Below, piece after piece: positions 1 to 8,523 of a DNA stretch of 64,000 nt. The notes beneath the pieces are model-generated. The model was not told the origin of the DNA. It ran no database searches and saw nothing but the letters and a program-made list of their open reading frames with translations. This DNA comes from Seohaeicola saemankumensis (GTDB taxonomy: Bacteria; Pseudomonadota; Alphaproteobacteria; Rhodobacterales; Rhodobacteraceae). A program made the position numbers and the translations under genes. Positions within the stretch are counted from its first letter, which is position 1, and every line of letters starts with the position of its first letter. The DNA lies in NCBI RefSeq assembly GCF_042678485.1, contig NZ_JBHTKR010000002.1, forward strand, positions 496,001 to 560,000, in the 5' to 3' direction.

Positions 1-1
1 C

Positions 2-292
2 GACAGTTACGACGACACCATGGCACGGCGCGTGCAGCGGTTGTTTGACGGGGTGCAGATTGGCCGCCCCCTGTGGCGGTTCAATGCGCTATGGTATGTC
101 GATCCCGCCTTGCACCAGCCCCGGCGCGAGAACGATCGCAGGCCCGAGCGCGGCGCCCAAAGCGCCGACTACCTGCGGACCGAGCGGCAAAGCCTGGTGC
201 GGCTGCCGCAGACCGGCGCGGTTGTCTTTGGCATTCACACAACTGTGCTGGCCCGCGATGTCGTGCAGATGCTATGGCCGGACGCGGTGTGA
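2..292 (+). CDS. DUF3445 / heme-dependent oxidative N-demethylase-like protein (5' partial)
   Basis: The reading frame is open from the left edge of the window, so only the last ~96 codons are present. The visible part contains GRPLWRFNALWY followed by DPALHQPR and, near the C-terminus, YLRTERQSLVRLPQTGAVVF. This block is typical of the DUF3445 family, which includes the alpha-like subunit of heme-dependent oxidative N-demethylases that remove methyl groups from amines. The stop codon abuts the stop of the convergent transglycosylase gene, so no start or promoter can be judged. Family assignment is fairly secure; the substrate is unknown. Confidence 0.75.
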   Translation, partial: DSYDDTMARRVQRLFDGVQIGRPLWRFNALWYVDPALHQPRRENDRRPERGAQSADYLRTERQSLVRLPQTGAVVFGIHTTVLARDVVQMLWPDAV

Positions 293-1120
293 TCAGCCGT
301 CGATGCGCCGGGCCATGATCGCGATGGCCTTCTGATAGACGCCGGCCGCGTTCCATTCCTGGATGACCCGGAAATTCGGCTCACCCTCCTGGTAGCCCTT
401 GCCGGGTTCCCAGCCTTTCTGGCGCAGGAAATTCGCCGTGGATGCAAGGGCGTCGGTCATGTTGTTCATGTCAACGCGCCCGTCGCCATTGGCATCGACC
501 GCATAGGCCAGGACATTGCCCGGCAGGAATTGCGTGTGCCCCAGCTCGCCATGTTTCGCGCCGACCGACTGCGGCGAGATGCTGCCGCGGTCCACCAGTT
601 GCAGTGCCGCGATCGTGTGGCCTGCAAAGAAGGCGGATCGCCTGCAGTCATAGGCAAGGGTGGCAATCGCGGACAGGACATTGCTGTCGCCCATGAACGT
701 GCCGAAAGCGGTTTCCATGCCATGGATGGCGATGATCACGCCTGCGGGCACGCCATATTGCCGTTCCAGCGCATCGTAGAAAGCGGCATCCCGCGCCTTG
801 CGACGTTTGCCCTGGGCCACGATCGTATCGGCGCCGCGCACCTGCATGAATTTCTCAAGCGTGTAGCCAAAGCTTTTCTGATTGCGGTCTGCCGCGATGG
901 TGCGGGTGGCATAGGTCGTGCCAGCCAGGCCCGCCAGCCCCCGGTCACCCACGCCAGCCTGTGCCGCGACCTTTGCGAAATCCCGCTTCCAGGCATCGAA
1001 CCCGGCCGCGGTATTGCCGCATTGCGCGGCGAGGACCGGGCTTGCGAACGCCAGGGTCATGGCGGCCAAAAGGCCCTTTGCGGCAAGGCCAAAAGGTATC
1101 TGAATGAAATTGCGGAACAT
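293..1120 (-). CDS. MltB-type lytic murein transglycosylase
   Basis: This 275-residue protein is predicted to cleave the glycan strand of peptidoglycan in the periplasm. It begins with a signal peptide (positive start, hydrophobic core, cleavage near SPVLAA-QC). The central part has YGVPAGVIIAIHGMETAFG, where the glutamate of GMETAFG matches the catalytic Glu region of SLT_2/MltB enzymes (usual ESxYG). It is followed by GHTQFLPGNVLAYAVDANGDG, the usual MltB active-site floor and Ca-like DxNGDG loop. I chose the ATG at 1120 over a GTG nine bases upstream because the GTG has no ribosome-binding site. It is convergent with the DUF3445 gene with no spacer. Lipoprotein Cys processing is not obvious. 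Confidence 0.85.
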   Translation of the reverse strand: MFRNFIQIPFGLAAKGLLAAMTLAFASPVLAAQCGNTAAGFDAWKRDFAKVAAQAGVGDRGLAGLAGTTYATRTIAADRNQKSFGYTLEKFMQVRGADTIVAQGKRRKARDAAFYDALERQYGVPAGVIIAIHGMETAFGTFMGDSNVLSAIATLAYDCRRSAFFAGHTIAALQLVDRGSISPQSVGAKHGELGHTQFLPGNVLAYAVDANGDGRVDMNNMTDALASTANFLRQKGWEPGKGYQEGEPNFRVIQEWNAAGVYQKAIAIMARRIDG

Positions 1121-1202
1121 ATGACACACCCGAACGCTATCGTCACAGCATAGCCGCCCATCTGGCGGCTAGCAATCGGATTGCCGGTCGGATGCGCTGT
1201 GG

Positions 1203-2366
1203 TCAGATGGGCAGATAGGACAGAAGCTGACCGATGACGGGCAGGCTGCCCAGTTTCGAGATCGCGGAGTCGATCAGGCCGAACCGATCCATGCCGGTGA
1301 ACATCCCGGTCAGGGCCAGGGCCGTGAGGGCCAGACGCAAGTCTTCGCCGCGCAGCAGGTTATAGACCATCAGGGCAATGCCGATCGGCATCGAGATCAG
1401 GCTGACAATCAACGAGATCGCCCATGTTGCAACGCGCGCGGTGGTGCTTGGCTCTTCCATCAGGCCATAGGGTTCATAGGCATCATCCGCCGCGGCGGCC
1501 TGCGCGGATGGCGCGGACCCTTGCGTGTTGATCACAGAGGCATCGATGTCGCGCGCGAAAACGGCTCGCAGATAGGGCAGGCCAGAGGTGTCTTGCTGTG
1601 TGGCTGTGGCTTCGATCGCCTCGTCCGGGCGGGCCTGGTTTTCCAGCCGTTCACAGGTGTCTTCGATATCCGGGAAAAGACGTGACATGGTAGCCCCCCC
1701 TTTCTGGTGCAGCGGCAGGATCGGCGTGGGGCGCTTGCGCCTGTCTGCTTCGTCCTCGCTGTTGCGCGCACGATCCGAGGCCGAGACGCGGCGCGGCGTG
1801 ACCTTTTCAAGCACCGACAGGAAAGAGGATGTCGACAACATCATGTCCGGCTGAAGCCATTGCACATAGTCGGGATCAAGCACCTGCGCCAATTCCAGCG
1901 TGGCCAGGGCAAGGGCGGAATGGGCTGTCGCGGTGGAACGTTCCGCCTCGCGCAGGCTGGGCAGGGCGGACGGCAGCTTGACGATGGTCACTGTCAGGGT
2001 CTGGGTGACGCAGTCGACCTTCAGATCCGCGTCCTGATCGGGCGCGCTGCCGTCGCTCATGGCCAGTTCCATGGTCTGCACGCCGCCGGACTGTTCAGCG
2101 TCCCGGTGGTTTTCCATCATGTTCATATGCAGCTCGAAACCACCCAGCCCCATCTTGAGATGAGTCTGCGACATCATCTCGGACAGGCCGACGCGGAAAC
2201 CACGCGTGCCAAGCACGCGCTCTAGCCGGGTTGCCAGCAACGGAAGATCCAGGGGTCTCGTACCGAGAAATACCAATCCAGAAGTGCACCGAGTGTTGTC
2301 CATACGCATGACAGCCTCCGCGGGGAAATTTTCAACCCCCCATTCATGGTCAATGAAATGGGGCAT
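1203..2366 (-). CDS. hypothetical membrane-associated protein
   Basis: I do not recognise a named family in this 387-residue protein. The first ~190 residues look soluble. The middle (about 190-310) is rich in charged and small residues and likely disordered. Two hydrophobic segments lie near the C-terminus (about 312-338 and 344-358), followed by a short amphipathic tail ending LLSYLPI. This suggests a cytosolic domain tethered to the inner membrane by a C-terminal hairpin. The ATG at 2366 has GGAA about eight bases upstream; a TTG four codons earlier is possible. It lies downstream of glnA on the same strand but is separated by a terminator at 2457-2484, so it is probably transcribed alone. 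Confidence 0.6.
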   Translation of the reverse strand: MPHFIDHEWGVENFPAEAVMRMDNTRCTSGLVFLGTRPLDLPLLATRLERVLGTRGFRVGLSEMMSQTHLKMGLGGFELHMNMMENHRDAEQSGGVQTMELAMSDGSAPDQDADLKVDCVTQTLTVTIVKLPSALPSLREAERSTATAHSALALATLELAQVLDPDYVQWLQPDMMLSTSSFLSVLEKVTPRRVSASDRARNSEDEADRRKRPTPILPLHQKGGATMSRLFPDIEDTCERLENQARPDEAIEATATQQDTSGLPYLRAVFARDIDASVINTQGSAPSAQAAAADDAYEPYGLMEEPSTTARVATWAISLIVSLISMPIGIALMVYNLLRGEDLRLALTALALTGMFTGMDRFGLIDSAISKLGSLPVIGQLLSYLPI

Positions 2367-2456
2367 TTTTTGTTCCAAATCCGGTAAGCTTGCGGCATCG
2401 GGCGGAAATCATGGATTTCATCACCCCGGCCTGCCATGATTTTGCCCAGAAACGGC

Positions 2457-2484
2457 AAAGGGCGCCCCGAAAGGCGCCCTTTTT
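2457..2484 (-). terminator. intrinsic terminator downstream of glnA
   Basis: A perfect 10-bp stem (AAAGGGCGCC / GGCGCCCTTT) with a six-base loop lies 50 bp past the glnA stop codon. The A-rich left arm gives the U-tract for transcripts on the minus strand. A T-run on the other side means it could also work on the plus strand. Confidence 0.75.
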
Positions 2485-2534
2485 GTGACCTTGGCGGATT
2501 TCTCCGCGACTCGGTGGTCGCGGAGACTCCTTGA

Positions 2535-3941
2535 TCAGCAGCTGTAGTAGTTCTTGAACTCGACCGGGTGCGGAGTCATGTCGTACTCTTCGACTTCTTC
2601 CATTTTCAGGCCGATATAGGCCATGATCTGGTCTTTCGTGAACACGTCCCCAGCCAGCAGATAGTCCATGTCCTTCTGCAGCTCCTCCAGCGCCTCGCGG
2701 AGCGAACCGCAGACGGTGGGGATGCCGGCCAGCTCTTCTGCGGGCAGGTCATAGAGGTTCTTGTCCATGGCTTCGCCCGGATCGATCTTGTTCTTGATCC
2801 CGTCAAGGCCAGCCATCAGCAGGGCCGAGAACGCCAGGTAGGGGTTCGCTGCCGGATCGGGGAAGCGGGCTTCGACGCGCTTTGCCTTCGGGCTTTCCGT
2901 CCACGGAATACGAACGCAACCCGAGCGGTTGCGTGCCGAATAGGCGCGCAGAACGGGGGCCTCATAGCCGGGCACCAGGCGCTTGTAGCTGTTGGTGGTC
3001 GGGTTGGTGAAGGCGTTCAGCGACTTGGCATGCTTCAGGATGCCGCCGATGAAATACAGCGCTTCCTGGCTCAGGTCGGCATATTTGTCGCCCGCGAACA
3101 GCGGCTTGCCGTCTTTCCAGATCGACATGTTCACGTGCATGCCCGAACCGTTGTCGCCCTTGATCGGCTTCGGCATGAAGGTTGCCGAACGGCCATAGGC
3201 CAGCGCCACGTTGTGGATGACGTACTTGTACTTCTGGATGTTGTCGGCCTGCTCGGTCAGCGTGCCGAAGATCATGCCCAGCTCGTGCTGCGAGGTCGCA
3301 ACTTCGTGGTGGTGCTTGTCGACCTTCATGCCCATGCGCTTCATGGTGGACAGCATTTCCGAACGGATGTCCTGACCGTCATCCGCGGGGTTGACCGGGA
3401 AATAGCCGCCCTTGTAGCCGGGACGGTGGCCGGTGTTGCCCATTTCGAATTCGGTGTCGGTGTTCCATGCCGCGTGATCCGCATCCACCTGGTAGGAGAC
3501 CTTGTTCGGGGTGACGGAGTAACGCACGTCGTCGAACAGGAAGAATTCTGCCTCGGGGCCGAAATAGGCGCTGTCGCCGATCCCGCTGGACTTCAGGTAG
3601 GCTTCTGCCTTTTCGGCCGTGCCGCGCGGGTCACGGTCATAGGATTCGCCAGTGTCGGGTTCGACGACCGAGCAATGGATGCAGATGGTCTTTTCGGCGT
3701 AGAACGGATCGATGTAGACGCTGTCGGTGTCGGGCATGAGTTTCATGTCCGAAGCTTCGATCGACTTCCAGCCAGCGATCGACGAGCCGTCGAACATGAA
3801 GCCTTCTTCAAGGAAGTCTTCATCGACCAGATCGGCTACGACAGTCACGTGCTGCAGCTTGCCGCGCGGATCGGTGAAGCGAATGTCGACATATTCGACA
3901 TCCTCGTCCTTGATCAGTTTGAGAACTGCGTTCTTGCTCAT
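2535..3941 (-). CDS. glnA: type I glutamine synthetase
   Basis: This is the 468-residue GlnA, the ATP-dependent glutamate-ammonia ligase that forms a cytosolic dodecamer and is the main route of ammonium assimilation. The N-terminal beta-grasp domain (VEYVDIRFTDPRGKLQHVTV) is followed by the catalytic barrel with EAEFFLFD, NGSGMHVNMSIW and NRSGCVRIP. Tyr397 in NLYDLP is the site that GlnE adenylylates in GSI-beta enzymes, so the enzyme should be controlled by covalent modification. The length is the family standard. It is the second gene after glnB with a 30-bp gap, so the pair is a glnBA operon. A strong terminator follows. Confidence 0.98.
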   Translation of the reverse strand: MSKNAVLKLIKDEDVEYVDIRFTDPRGKLQHVTVVADLVDEDFLEEGFMFDGSSIAGWKSIEASDMKLMPDTDSVYIDPFYAEKTICIHCSVVEPDTGESYDRDPRGTAEKAEAYLKSSGIGDSAYFGPEAEFFLFDDVRYSVTPNKVSYQVDADHAAWNTDTEFEMGNTGHRPGYKGGYFPVNPADDGQDIRSEMLSTMKRMGMKVDKHHHEVATSQHELGMIFGTLTEQADNIQKYKYVIHNVALAYGRSATFMPKPIKGDNGSGMHVNMSIWKDGKPLFAGDKYADLSQEALYFIGGILKHAKSLNAFTNPTTNSYKRLVPGYEAPVLRAYSARNRSGCVRIPWTESPKAKRVEARFPDPAANPYLAFSALLMAGLDGIKNKIDPGEAMDKNLYDLPAEELAGIPTVCGSLREALEELQKDMDYLLAGDVFTKDQIMAYIGLKMEEVEEYDMTPHPVEFKNYYSC

Positions 3942-3971
3942 TCCCTAATCCCTTTCGTTTTGTGGGGTAGA

Positions 3972-4310
3972 TTACAGCGCGTCCGAACCGGATTCGCCGG
4001 TACGGATGCGGATGGCCTGTTCAACCGGGCTGACAAAAATCTTGCCGTCGCCGATCTTGTCCGTCTTGGCCGCATCGATGATCGCCTCGATCGCGGCATC
4101 GACCAGATCGTCATCAAGAACGACCTCGATCTTCACCTTCGGCAGGAAGTCCACGACATATTCGGCACCACGATAAAGTTCCGTGTGACCTTTCTGCCGG
4201 CCAAATCCCTTGACCTCGATCACCGAAAGACCCTGGACGCCGGCGTCCTGAAGGGCTTCCTTGACCTCATCCAGCTTGAACGGCTTGATGATCGCTTCGA
4301 TCTTTTTCAT
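3972..4310 (-). CDS. glnB: nitrogen regulatory protein P-II
   Basis: This 112-residue PII signal protein senses 2-oxoglutarate and ATP/ADP and relays nitrogen status to GlnE and NtrB. It begins MKKIEAIIKPFKLDEVKEAL. The T-loop carries Tyr51 in YRGAEYVVDF, the residue uridylylated by GlnD. The B-loop/C-terminal motif DGKIFVSPVEQAIRIRTGE is complete. The ATG has GAGGAG upstream. It is first in the glnBA operon, as in other Rhodobacterales. A longer open frame extends upstream through the antisense of nnrE but has no homology there, so the start is firm. I found no properly spaced sigma-54 promoter in the 170 bp upstream. Confidence 0.98.
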   Translation of the reverse strand: MKKIEAIIKPFKLDEVKEALQDAGVQGLSVIEVKGFGRQKGHTELYRGAEYVVDFLPKVKIEVVLDDDLVDAAIEAIIDAAKTDKIGDGKIFVSPVEQAIRIRTGESGSDAL

Positions 4311-4478
4311 CCAGGGTCTCCTCGCCTTATGCTCCAAAGGCGTCAGACCATTTATGCCGAGGTGCCACAATCGGGCAGCCAGCGCATTCCTGCGGTGTGC
4401 TGCGGGATTCCTTTGAGTTGATGAAAAAATATGCAGAATGCTGAAATAAAGGGCAGAAAAAGAACGGTACTGAGCAAA

Positions 4479-5156
4479 ATGCACCAGATAATCACGGCCG
4501 ATCAAATGAGGTTGCTTGAAAATTCGGCAATGGAGTCGGGCCGCGTGACGGGTCTGACACTGATGCGCCGCGCCGGAGCGGGTGTCATCGCCGCCACCCT
4601 GGACGCCTGGCCCGCATTGGCCTCGGGCGTGCATCACGCGCTGATCCTGTGTGGCCCCGGCAATAACGGGGGGGATGGTTATGTCATCGCCTGCGGGTTG
4701 CGGCAGCGCGGCTGGCACGTCGGGCTTTGCGCCTCGCGTGCCCCGTCGCCGGGCGGGGATGCGGCCAGGACCGCAGGGGATTGGCTGGCCGACGGGGGTG
4801 AGATCCTTCCGCTGGAAGCCTGTACCGACGTGTTGACCGCCCTGGTGCAGTCCGCCGCGGGGCGTCCGGTCCTGGTGGTTGATGCGCTGCTGGGGATCGG
4901 GCAGGGCCGCAGCACAGACGCGATCCTGGCCCAGTGGTGGCAGGCACACGACGAGGTCATGCAATCCGCGCCTGCAACACGGCTGCTTGCGGTGGCGGTC
5001 GATCTTCCCACGGGGTACGATTGCGATACAGGACAGCCCCTGGGGCAGCGCCCCTTCGCGGCCGACCTTGTCGTGACCTTCCACGCGCGCAAACCCGTGC
5101 ATGAGGATCTGGACAAGGCGGGCGTGAGGACAGTTGTGGTGCCGATCGGATTGTAA
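4479..5156 (+). CDS. nnrE: NAD(P)H-hydrate epimerase (YjeF N-terminal domain, stand-alone)
   Basis: This 225-residue protein should interconvert the R and S forms of hydrated NADH/NADPH (NADHX), the first half of the metabolite-repair pathway. The YjeF_N signature is clear: ITADQMRLLE at the start, LMRRAGAGV, and the nucleotide-loop GPGNNGGDGYV at residues 59-69. It ends with DLVVTFHARKPVH, which closes the Rossmann domain. I chose the start at MHQIITADQM by family convention; an in-frame ATG 16 codons earlier (4431) is also possible. In most bacteria this domain is fused to the dehydratase. Here a TAA and then a TGA separate it from nnrD in the same frame. Confidence 0.88.
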   Translation: MHQIITADQMRLLENSAMESGRVTGLTLMRRAGAGVIAATLDAWPALASGVHHALILCGPGNNGGDGYVIACGLRQRGWHVGLCASRAPSPGGDAARTAGDWLADGGEILPLEACTDVLTALVQSAAGRPVLVVDALLGIGQGRSTDAILAQWWQAHDEVMQSAPATRLLAVAVDLPTGYDCDTGQPLGQRPFAADLVVTFHARKPVHEDLDKAGVRTVVVPIGL

Positions 5157-5198
5157 CGCCATGATGCGCGCGTGTGATGCGCGACAGAAAGGATGCCC

Positions 5199-6059
5199 AT
5201 GGACCGTGCCCCCCGAACCTTTGTCATGACCCATGATCTGCGTGACCGGCTTGGAAAGCCGGTGGCGGGGCACAAGTACATGCATGGGCACGCGCTGATC
5301 CTGTCGGGGGGGGCAGGCAAAAGCGGTGCGGCGCGGCTGGCGGCGCGTGGGGCCTTGCGGGTGGGCGCAGGGCTGGTGACGCTGGCCGTGCCCGCCGCGG
5401 CGCTGCCCGAAGTGGCCGCACAGATCACGGCGATCATGCTGCGTGGCCTGCACGATGCCGATGATCTGGCCGCGATTCTTGCCGATGCGCGGATCACCGC
5501 GCTTTGCCTTGGGCCGGGGCTTGGTGTGGGCGACGCCGAAGCGCGCCATCTTGGCATGGTGCTGTCCGCGGCACGGCCCACGGTTCTGGATGCGGATGCG
5601 CTGACGCTGCTGGCCCATGACGCGCAGTTGCGCCGCGCGCTGCATGACGGATGCGTCCTGACCCCGCATGACGGCGAGTTTCTGCGACTGTTTCCAGAGT
5701 GCCGGGATGATCTGGGGCATCAGGACGGGCGCGTTGCGGCGCTGCGCATGGCGGCCGCACGGCTGGGTTGCACGGTTGTGCTGAAAGGTCCGGGCACCTT
5801 GCTGGCCGGGGTGGATGGACGTCTGTGGCAGCATCCCGTCGCGGCCGACGGGGCGATGGCCTGGCTGGCCACAGCCGGATCCGGTGATGTGCTGGCAGGA
5901 TTCATGACGGGGCTTCTGGCACGCGGGTTCCCGGCCGAGGCTGCTGCGAACCTCGGCGTGTGGCTGCACGGTCAGGCGGCCCGGCGCTTTGGTCCGGGTC
6001 TGATCGCTGAGGATCTGCCCGAAGCGCTGCCAGGCGTCTTCCGCGATCTGGGTCTGTAA
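5199..6059 (+). CDS. nnrD: ADP-dependent (S)-NAD(P)H-hydrate dehydratase
   Basis: This 286-residue ribokinase-fold enzyme dehydrates (S)-NAD(P)HX back to NAD(P)H using ADP (or ATP). Visible motifs are GHKYMHGHALILSGGAGKSG near residue 22, LGPGLG in the middle, VLDADALTLL, LTPHDGEF, and the C-terminal anion hole TAGSGDVLAGFMTG that is diagnostic for the YjeF C-terminal domain. The chosen ATG has AAAGGA five bases upstream; an ATG two codons earlier sits directly on that site and is unlikely. It lies 42 bp after nnrE in the same frame, so the two were probably once a single fused gene. Confidence 0.92.
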   Translation: MDRAPRTFVMTHDLRDRLGKPVAGHKYMHGHALILSGGAGKSGAARLAARGALRVGAGLVTLAVPAAALPEVAAQITAIMLRGLHDADDLAAILADARITALCLGPGLGVGDAEARHLGMVLSAARPTVLDADALTLLAHDAQLRRALHDGCVLTPHDGEFLRLFPECRDDLGHQDGRVAALRMAAARLGCTVVLKGPGTLLAGVDGRLWQHPVAADGAMAWLATAGSGDVLAGFMTGLLARGFPAEAAANLGVWLHGQAARRFGPGLIAEDLPEALPGVFRDLGL

Positions 6060-6093
6060 GCCGCCGGTCTTGACGCCGCGTGCCGCGCCCGCG

Positions 6094-6567
6094 TCAGGCG
6101 CCTGTCATGGCGGATGTGGTTGACGCGCAGAGCGTTTCCAGCCCGTCTGCATAAACGATCTGGTTCGTCTCGAGGGTCAGATGGACCATCTTCTTTTCGC
6201 CCCCCCGCAGCAGCGCAAGTCCCGTCACCTCTGGAAGGACCTGGGCCAGATCAACGGCGGCAACAAGGCAGGATGTCTGGCCTGAGGCGTCCATGGCCAG
6301 GCGGCCACGCAACAGGATGGGGTGATCCGCCGCCAGAACCGTATCCCGCTGCGGCATCTGGGGGCCAAGCGAACCTGCGGCAATCGTCACGAAATCGCCG
6401 AAGCGCCGAAAAAACGCGATCCCGCCGATTTTCATGATCCCGGTGTTGCGGGTGATGATCCGGTCGCCCGGTCCCAGCAGTTCGACAGGGATCGCGCCTT
6501 CGGCGGTCAGAACGATGGTGCCGGCAACAAACGCGGTTTGCGGCGGTGGTGTAAAGGTCGCGTTCAT
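6094..6567 (-). CDS. stand-alone Hint-domain (Hedgehog/intein) protein
   Basis: This 157-residue protein looks like the Hint_2 type module common in Rhodobacterales. It has FVAGTIVLTAEGAIPVELL, then GPGDRIITRNTG and a later VLAADHPILL block that matches the D-x-x-H block B of Hint domains. The nucleophilic Cys expected before the xxGT motif is replaced (sequence TAFVAGT), so autoprocessing is doubtful. Most Hint domains sit at the C-terminus of large secreted proteins; here there is no such partner and no signal peptide. It is convergent with nnrD (34 bp). The function is unknown. Confidence 0.65.
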   Translation of the reverse strand: MNATFTPPPQTAFVAGTIVLTAEGAIPVELLGPGDRIITRNTGIMKIGGIAFFRRFGDFVTIAAGSLGPQMPQRDTVLAADHPILLRGRLAMDASGQTSCLVAAVDLAQVLPEVTGLALLRGGEKKMVHLTLETNQIVYADGLETLCASTTSAMTGA

Positions 6568-6918
6568 GCGGCGACCGCGCCGCGGGGCATTCTGCGGGTC
6601 ATGGGGTTTTCAAGGCAAACGCTTTGGCGTCCCTGCATCGGGGAGATGTCCTGTTTCATGGTCGCTGCTCTTTTTCTTTTTTACCGCAACATAGGTGAAT
6701 GTCGGGTGAATGTCCTGCTGATATTTGGAAGCTCGGACCCCATGCGCCCGCTGAAGGGCAGGTTTGGTCGAACGCCTTGCCTGAACGGTTGCAAGCGCCC
6801 TTGCTACCTTGGCGTCGGGGCGATTTTTCCTCTCGCATCCCTTATCAGGGTTTGCTAGACAGCGCCGGAACCGCGGGCAGCCTCCATTTCCGGATGGGGT
6901 TGCCTGCGTTTGGTTTTC
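6568..6918. other. gene-free stretch between the Hint gene and tRNA-Leu
   Basis: About 350 bp without a credible reading frame. It must hold the divergent promoters for the Hint-domain gene (minus strand) and the tRNA-Leu/tig unit (plus strand). I see no well-formed -35/-10 pair. An A/T-rich patch around 6668-6690 is the likeliest promoter zone for the minus-strand gene. Confidence 0.5.
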
Positions 6919-7003
6919 GCGGGTGTGGCGAAATTGGTAGACGCACCAGATTTAGGTTCTGGCGCCGCAAGGCGTGGGGGTTCAAGTCCCTCCACCCGCA
7001 CCA
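6919..7003 (+). tRNA. tRNA-Leu (anticodon UAG)
   Basis: This is an 85-nt class II tRNA. Acceptor arms GCGGGTG (6919-6925) and CACCCGC (6993-6999) pair fully and are followed by discriminator A and an encoded CCA. The D-arm has TGGCGAAATTGGTAGACGCA. The anticodon stem CCAGA/TCTGG encloses a loop with TAG, reading CUA codons. A long variable arm (GGCGCCGCAAGGCGT) and the T-loop GTTCAAGTC are typical for leucine. It lies 24 bp before tig and may be co-transcribed with it. Confidence 0.97.
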
Positions 7004-7027
7004 GAGATATGGAAAAGGACGAAAAGA

Positions 7028-8362
7028 ATGCAGGTCACCGAGACCCTGAAAGACGGCCTCAAGCGTGAATACGAGATCATCGTGACAGCCGCCGAGCTGG
7101 AAGCGAAGGTCAACGAGAAATTGGCCGAGGCCCAGCCCGAAGTGGAAATGAAGGGCTTTCGCAAGGGCAAGGTGCCGATGGCGCTGCTGAAGAAGCAGTT
7201 TGGCCCGAAGGTTCTGGGCGAAGCGATGCAGGAAAGCGTCGATGGCGCCATGAGCCAGCATTTCGAAACCACGGGCGACCGTCCCGCGCTGCAGCCGCAG
7301 GTCACCATGGTCGATGGCGAAACCTGGAAAGAGGGTGACGACGTCAAGGTCAAGATGGCCTATGAAGCACTGCCCGAGATCCCCGAACTGGACCTGAGCG
7401 GCGTCAAGCTGGAGCGTCTGGTGGCCAAGGCCGATAACGCCGCCATCGACGAGGCGCTGGCCTCGCTGGCGGAGACTGTGCAGGATTTCACCGATCGCAA
7501 GAAAGGCTCCAAGGCCAAGGACGGCGATCAGGTCGTGATCGATTTCGTCGGCAAGGTCGATGGGGAAGCCTTTGAAGGCGGTTCCGCCGAAGACTACCCG
7601 CTGGTTCTGGGCTCGGGCTCGTTCATTCCGGGTTTCGAAGAACAGCTGGTCGGCGTGAAGGCCGGTGAAGAAAAGGCCGTGACGGTCAAGTTCCCCGAGG
7701 AATACGGCGCGGCCAACCTGGCGGGCAAGGACGCCGTGTTCGATTGCACCGTGAAAGCGGTGAAGGAACCGAAAGCCGCAGCCATCGATGACGAGCTGGC
7801 CAAGAAATTCGGCGCCGATGATCTGGCCGCACTGAAGGGTCAGATCGCAGAGCGTCTGGAAGCCGAATATGCCGGCGCTGCCCGCGCCATCGTCAAGCGC
7901 GGCCTGCTGGATGCGCTGGATGGTCTGGTCAAGTTCGACCTGCCCCCCAGCCTGGTCGAGGCCGAGGCGAACCAGATCGCGCATCAGCTGTGGCACGAGG
8001 AAAACCCCGATGTCCACGATCATAACCACGACAAGATCGAACCGACCGACGAGCATAACAAGCTGGCCGAGCGTCGCGTGCGCCTGGGCCTGCTTCTGGC
8101 CGAAACCGGTCGCAAGGCCGAGATCGAAGTGACCGATGCCGAGATGACCCAGGCGGTGATGGCGCAGGCGCGCCAGTATCCGGGCCAGGAGCGTCAGTTC
8201 TTCGAGTTCATCCAGCAGAACGCCCAGATGCAGCAGCAGCTGCGCGCGCCGATCTTCGAGGACAAGGTCGTCGACCATATCCTTGGCATGGCGTCGGTGA
8301 CCGACAAGGACGTGAGCAAGGAAGACCTTCAGAAAGCCGTCGAGGCGCTGGACGAAGAGTGA
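7028..8362 (+). CDS. tig: trigger factor (ribosome-bound chaperone / PPIase)
   Basis: This 444-residue chaperone binds ribosomal protein L23 at the exit tunnel and folds nascent chains. The N-terminal ribosome-binding domain carries the signature GFRKGKVPMALLKKQFG (near residue 45). The central FKBP-type domain has VVIDFVGKVDGEAFEGG and GSFIPGFEEQLVG. The C-terminal helical arm runs from about residue 250 to the end. The histidine-rich segment NPDVHDHNHDK (about 333-343) is a lineage feature of the arm. The ATG is chosen because MQVTETLKDGLKREYEI is the conserved family start and AAGGAC lies upstream. A strong terminator follows. Confidence 0.97.
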   Translation: MQVTETLKDGLKREYEIIVTAAELEAKVNEKLAEAQPEVEMKGFRKGKVPMALLKKQFGPKVLGEAMQESVDGAMSQHFETTGDRPALQPQVTMVDGETWKEGDDVKVKMAYEALPEIPELDLSGVKLERLVAKADNAAIDEALASLAETVQDFTDRKKGSKAKDGDQVVIDFVGKVDGEAFEGGSAEDYPLVLGSGSFIPGFEEQLVGVKAGEEKAVTVKFPEEYGAANLAGKDAVFDCTVKAVKEPKAAAIDDELAKKFGADDLAALKGQIAERLEAEYAGAARAIVKRGLLDALDGLVKFDLPPSLVEAEANQIAHQLWHEENPDVHDHNHDKIEPTDEHNKLAERRVRLGLLLAETGRKAEIEVTDAEMTQAVMAQARQYPGQERQFFEFIQQNAQMQQQLRAPIFEDKVVDHILGMASVTDKDVSKEDLQKAVEALDEE

Positions 8363-8405
8363 TCCCATCCGACCCCTGGGGTCGCATGTCACAAAGCCGC
8401 ATTTG

Positions 8406-8435
8406 GGGGCCACCTTTTCGGGGTGGCCCCTTTTT
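8406..8435 (+). terminator. intrinsic terminator after tig
   Basis: A 9-bp stem GGGGCCACC / GGTGGCCCC with a seven-base loop is followed directly by five T residues, 43 bp after the tig stop codon. Confidence 0.85.
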
Positions 8436-8523
8436 CATGGCAATCGCGATCGCCGCCCCTGCTTGACCGCGTGGGACCATCGCGCCCAAGCTGCGGCACG
8501 TCAGTCAGACGGAAGGGGGCGCT

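Noticed and set aside
4360..4380. Possible sigma-54 promoter before glnB (TGGCAC on the minus strand)
   Set aside because: The GG-GC spacing is 7 instead of 10 bases, so it cannot be a -24/-12 element.
2568..4421. 617-codon open frame on the plus strand opposite glnA and glnB
   Set aside because: It is antisense to two certain genes; high GC at third positions opens the opposite strand. Its translation shows no recognisable domain.
4311..5969. Long minus-strand extension upstream of glnB
   Set aside because: Translation of this part is antisense of nnrE/nnrD with many His, Gln, Arg and Pro residues and no family resemblance; glnB has a good ATG and ribosome-binding site at 4310.
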